From contig JAAYFR010000412.1 in assembly GCA_012728155.1 (NCBI GenBank), forward strand, positions 1 to 14,330: DNA of 14,330 nucleotides. The letters are read 5' to 3'. How positions within the stretch are numbered: position 1 is the first letter of the stretch; each line of letters starts with the position of its first letter. The position numbers were made by a program, and so were the translations under genes. Shown here one piece after another: positions 12,791 through 14,330 of the stretch. Source of the stretch: Bacteroidales bacterium (GTDB taxonomy: Bacteria > Bacteroidota > Bacteroidia > Bacteroidales > Dysgonomonadaceae). The notes beneath the pieces were generated by a model, which saw only the letters and a program-made list of their open reading frames with translations, made no database searches and was not told where the DNA came from.

Positions 12791-14128
12791 TTGGACCCTG
12801 ACCCTTTATCGTTATTACACTTCTCTCTGACTTTAAGCCAGTTTGCGTTGTCCGATTATATCATTGCGGTACTGCTTCTCCTGCTTATTATTTCAATTGC
12901 AATTGCTGCTGGTAGTGAAATCGCTTTTGTTCGATTAAAAAAGAAATTTACCGACGACCCCCATTTGTCCAACGAGCAAAAAAAGAGTCCTCTTTCAGAT
13001 CTTTTCAAGCAGCCGGAAAAATTATTGGCATCTCTGCTGGTTGTTCAATTATTCTTACAAGTCACCTTTATCACCCTACTTTTTTATCTACTGACCCGCC
13101 CATCATTTTTCGGAGGGAACAGCATGGATATCTCGCTACCGGGAATAATTGCCCTTATTTTTGCAATTTTGTTGCTTGCCAACATCCTCCCAAGACTCTA
13201 TGCTTCACAGCATCCTCTGCGCTTTTTTGAAAACAACAGCTTTTTTATCCGGCTGATAAACAAAGTGATGACTCCATTTTCTTCTTTACTTGCTAAAAAT
13301 GCCACCTCCTTCAACCCTACTACCTCACAATGGCGCCACAAGATTTCAGCCAACGACCTCTCTAAGGCACTTGAAATCAAATCTAACGAAATCAAGCACG
13401 AACAAGAAAAAGAGATACTCGAAGGGATTATACGTTTCAAGGATAAGCTGGTAGGCGATGCGTTGGTTTCCAGAAGTGATATGGTAGCAATTGAGTTACA
13501 AAAACCTTTTTCAGAACTGATCGATTTTATCGTCGAGGCAGGCTTCTCGCGTATTCCTGTTTTTGAGGATAACGCCGACAACATCAAAGGGATTCTGTAT
13601 GTGAAGGATTTGCTGCCACATCTGGGAAAAACATCCACCTTTAAATGGCAGACACTGATTCGCCCGGCTTACTTCGTGCCGCGGACAAAACGTATCGACG
13701 ACCTGCTGGAAGAATTTCGTACACAAAAGAATCATATGGCCATCGTAGTGGATGAATATGGCGGCACTTCGGGATTGATTACTATGGAAGATATCCTCGA
13801 GGAGATCGTCGGAGATATCAGCGACGAATATGATGAAGAGCTACCTTTCTATACAATCGAAGCCGACGGTTCATATCTCTTCGAAGGTAAAACCCAGTTA
13901 GAGGATTTTATTAAAATCACCCAATTACCGGCGAAAGATTTCGAAGAGATGTCGGAAGAGGTGGATACATTAGCAGGATTCCTATTGGAGTTGAAAGGCG
14001 ATTTCCCGAAGCGAAAAGAGAGATTCATCTACAAAAATCACACCTTTTTGGCGGAAGAGATGAGTAAAAAGAGAATTACCAAAGTGCGTTATATCCCTTC
14101 AAAAGTAAATAACGACGCGGAATGCTGA
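12791..14128 (+). CDS. gldE: GldE-like membrane protein with DUF21, CBS-pair and CorC/HlyC domains
   Basis: A 445-residue inner-membrane protein. The N-terminal CNNM/DUF21 region has membrane segments at about 22-42, 76-100 and 116-136. A CBS pair follows at about 222-277 and 288-343, with the conserved VDEYGGTSGLIT at 320-331 and the acidic stretch EDILEEIVGDISDEYDEE. A CorC/HlyC domain occupies about 355-437. Such proteins are linked to Mg/Co transport in other bacteria; in Flavobacterium johnsoniae GldE is associated with gliding and with GldD. The start is TTG 12791, chosen because an in-frame TAA lies at 12755, no ATG exists, and MDPDP is the characteristic family start. In Bacteroidales without gliding, the role is probably envelope-related; I cannot tell more. 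Its last seven bases overlap the next gene. Confidence 0.88.
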   Translation: MDPDPLSLLHFSLTLSQFALSDYIIAVLLLLLIISIAIAAGSEIAFVRLKKKFTDDPHLSNEQKKSPLSDLFKQPEKLLASLLVVQLFLQVTFITLLFYLLTRPSFFGGNSMDISLPGIIALIFAILLLANILPRLYASQHPLRFFENNSFFIRLINKVMTPFSSLLAKNATSFNPTTSQWRHKISANDLSKALEIKSNEIKHEQEKEILEGIIRFKDKLVGDALVSRSDMVAIELQKPFSELIDFIVEAGFSRIPVFEDNADNIKGILYVKDLLPHLGKTSTFKWQTLIRPAYFVPRTKRIDDLLEEFRTQKNHMAIVVDEYGGTSGLITMEDILEEIVGDISDEYDEELPFYTIEADGSYLFEGKTQLEDFIKITQLPAKDFEEMSEEVDTLAGFLLELKGDFPKRKERFIYKNHTFLAEEMSKKRITKVRYIPSKVNNDAEC

Positions 14129-14330
14129 TCAGAAAAGAAAATACCGATAGGGGTGGATTACTGGGGATCTGGAAGATCGATGAATCTCGCGAAGAGCTGC
14201 TCCAGCTTCTCCCAAAACATGTGCGATCCTATGCCAATGAATATATACAAACTATCAGTTCCGAAAGACGCATCACCGAATGGCTCTCCATCCGTATTTT
14301 ATTATTTATGCTGCTCAACGAGGAGAAGAC
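14122..14330 (+). CDS. 4'-phosphopantetheinyl transferase superfamily protein, 5' part only
   Basis: An open frame from ATG 14122 to the window edge gives 69 residues. It overlaps the gldE stop by seven bases, so translation is probably coupled. The sequence has GLLGIWKIDESREELLQLLP, then the basic/aromatic RSYANEYIQTISSERRITEWLSIRILL. ExR-x-E-WL-(S/A)-x-R is the pattern of the N-terminal half of Bacteroidota Sfp-type transferases. Such enzymes attach phosphopantetheine to carrier proteins. The metal-binding (F/W)(S/C/T)xKE(A/S) part lies outside the window, so activity cannot be judged. In gliding Flavobacteria gldD often follows gldE; here this gene takes that place. Confidence 0.75.
   Translation, partial: MLIRKENTDRGGLLGIWKIDESREELLQLLPKHVRSYANEYIQTISSERRITEWLSIRILLFMLLNEEK

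Overview
The window looks like a core-genome segment of a Bacteroidales bacterium. Dysgonomonadaceae-like genera such as Proteiniphilum or Petrimonas are a guess from overall protein flavour and were not tested. Three things support Bacteroidota: (i) the gene order hup – tiny basic ribosomal protein – rng, and mutY – ssb – gldE; (ii) promoters of the TTG-N19-21-TAnnTTTG type instead of enterobacterial -35/-10 boxes; (iii) A/T-rich start-codon leaders without clear Shine-Dalgarno sequences. No mobile element, CRISPR array, tRNA or rRNA gene is visible.

Left part (1-1780, minus strand): trpS (tryptophanyl-tRNA synthetase) is followed 56 bases later by an aminoacyltransferase-like DUF2156 gene that runs off the left edge. 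Divergent from trpS is a three-gene operon, sdhC-sdhA-sdhB (2045-5480, plus), encoding a complete membrane-bound succinate dehydrogenase/fumarate reductase: one five-helix haem b anchor, a flavoprotein and an iron-sulfur subunit. In anaerobic Bacteroidales this complex usually works as fumarate reductase. A strong hairpin terminator closes it.

Middle (5700-8725, plus): a well-formed promoter drives a small outer-membrane beta-barrel protein whose stop codon lies three bases before priA, the replication-restart helicase. A two-way terminator separates priA from the convergent minus-strand group hup – 30-residue basic protein – rng (10897 down to 8751). That group joins a nucleoid protein, a probable mS38/bS22-type ribosomal protein and ribonuclease G.

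Right part (11025-14330, plus): mutY (adenine glycosylase), ssb (single-strand DNA-binding protein), gldE (CBS-domain membrane protein) and the start of a 4'-phosphopantetheinyl transferase that overlaps gldE. mutY, ssb and gldE each have their own recognisable promoter.

I see no obvious new multi-gene system. The items most worth a second look are the hidden 30-residue gene, a perfect 14-bp hairpin predicted to sit at the extreme 5' end of the gldE mRNA, a 12-bp palindrome containing promoter elements upstream of rng, and the pairing of trpS with an aminoacyltransferase-fold gene.
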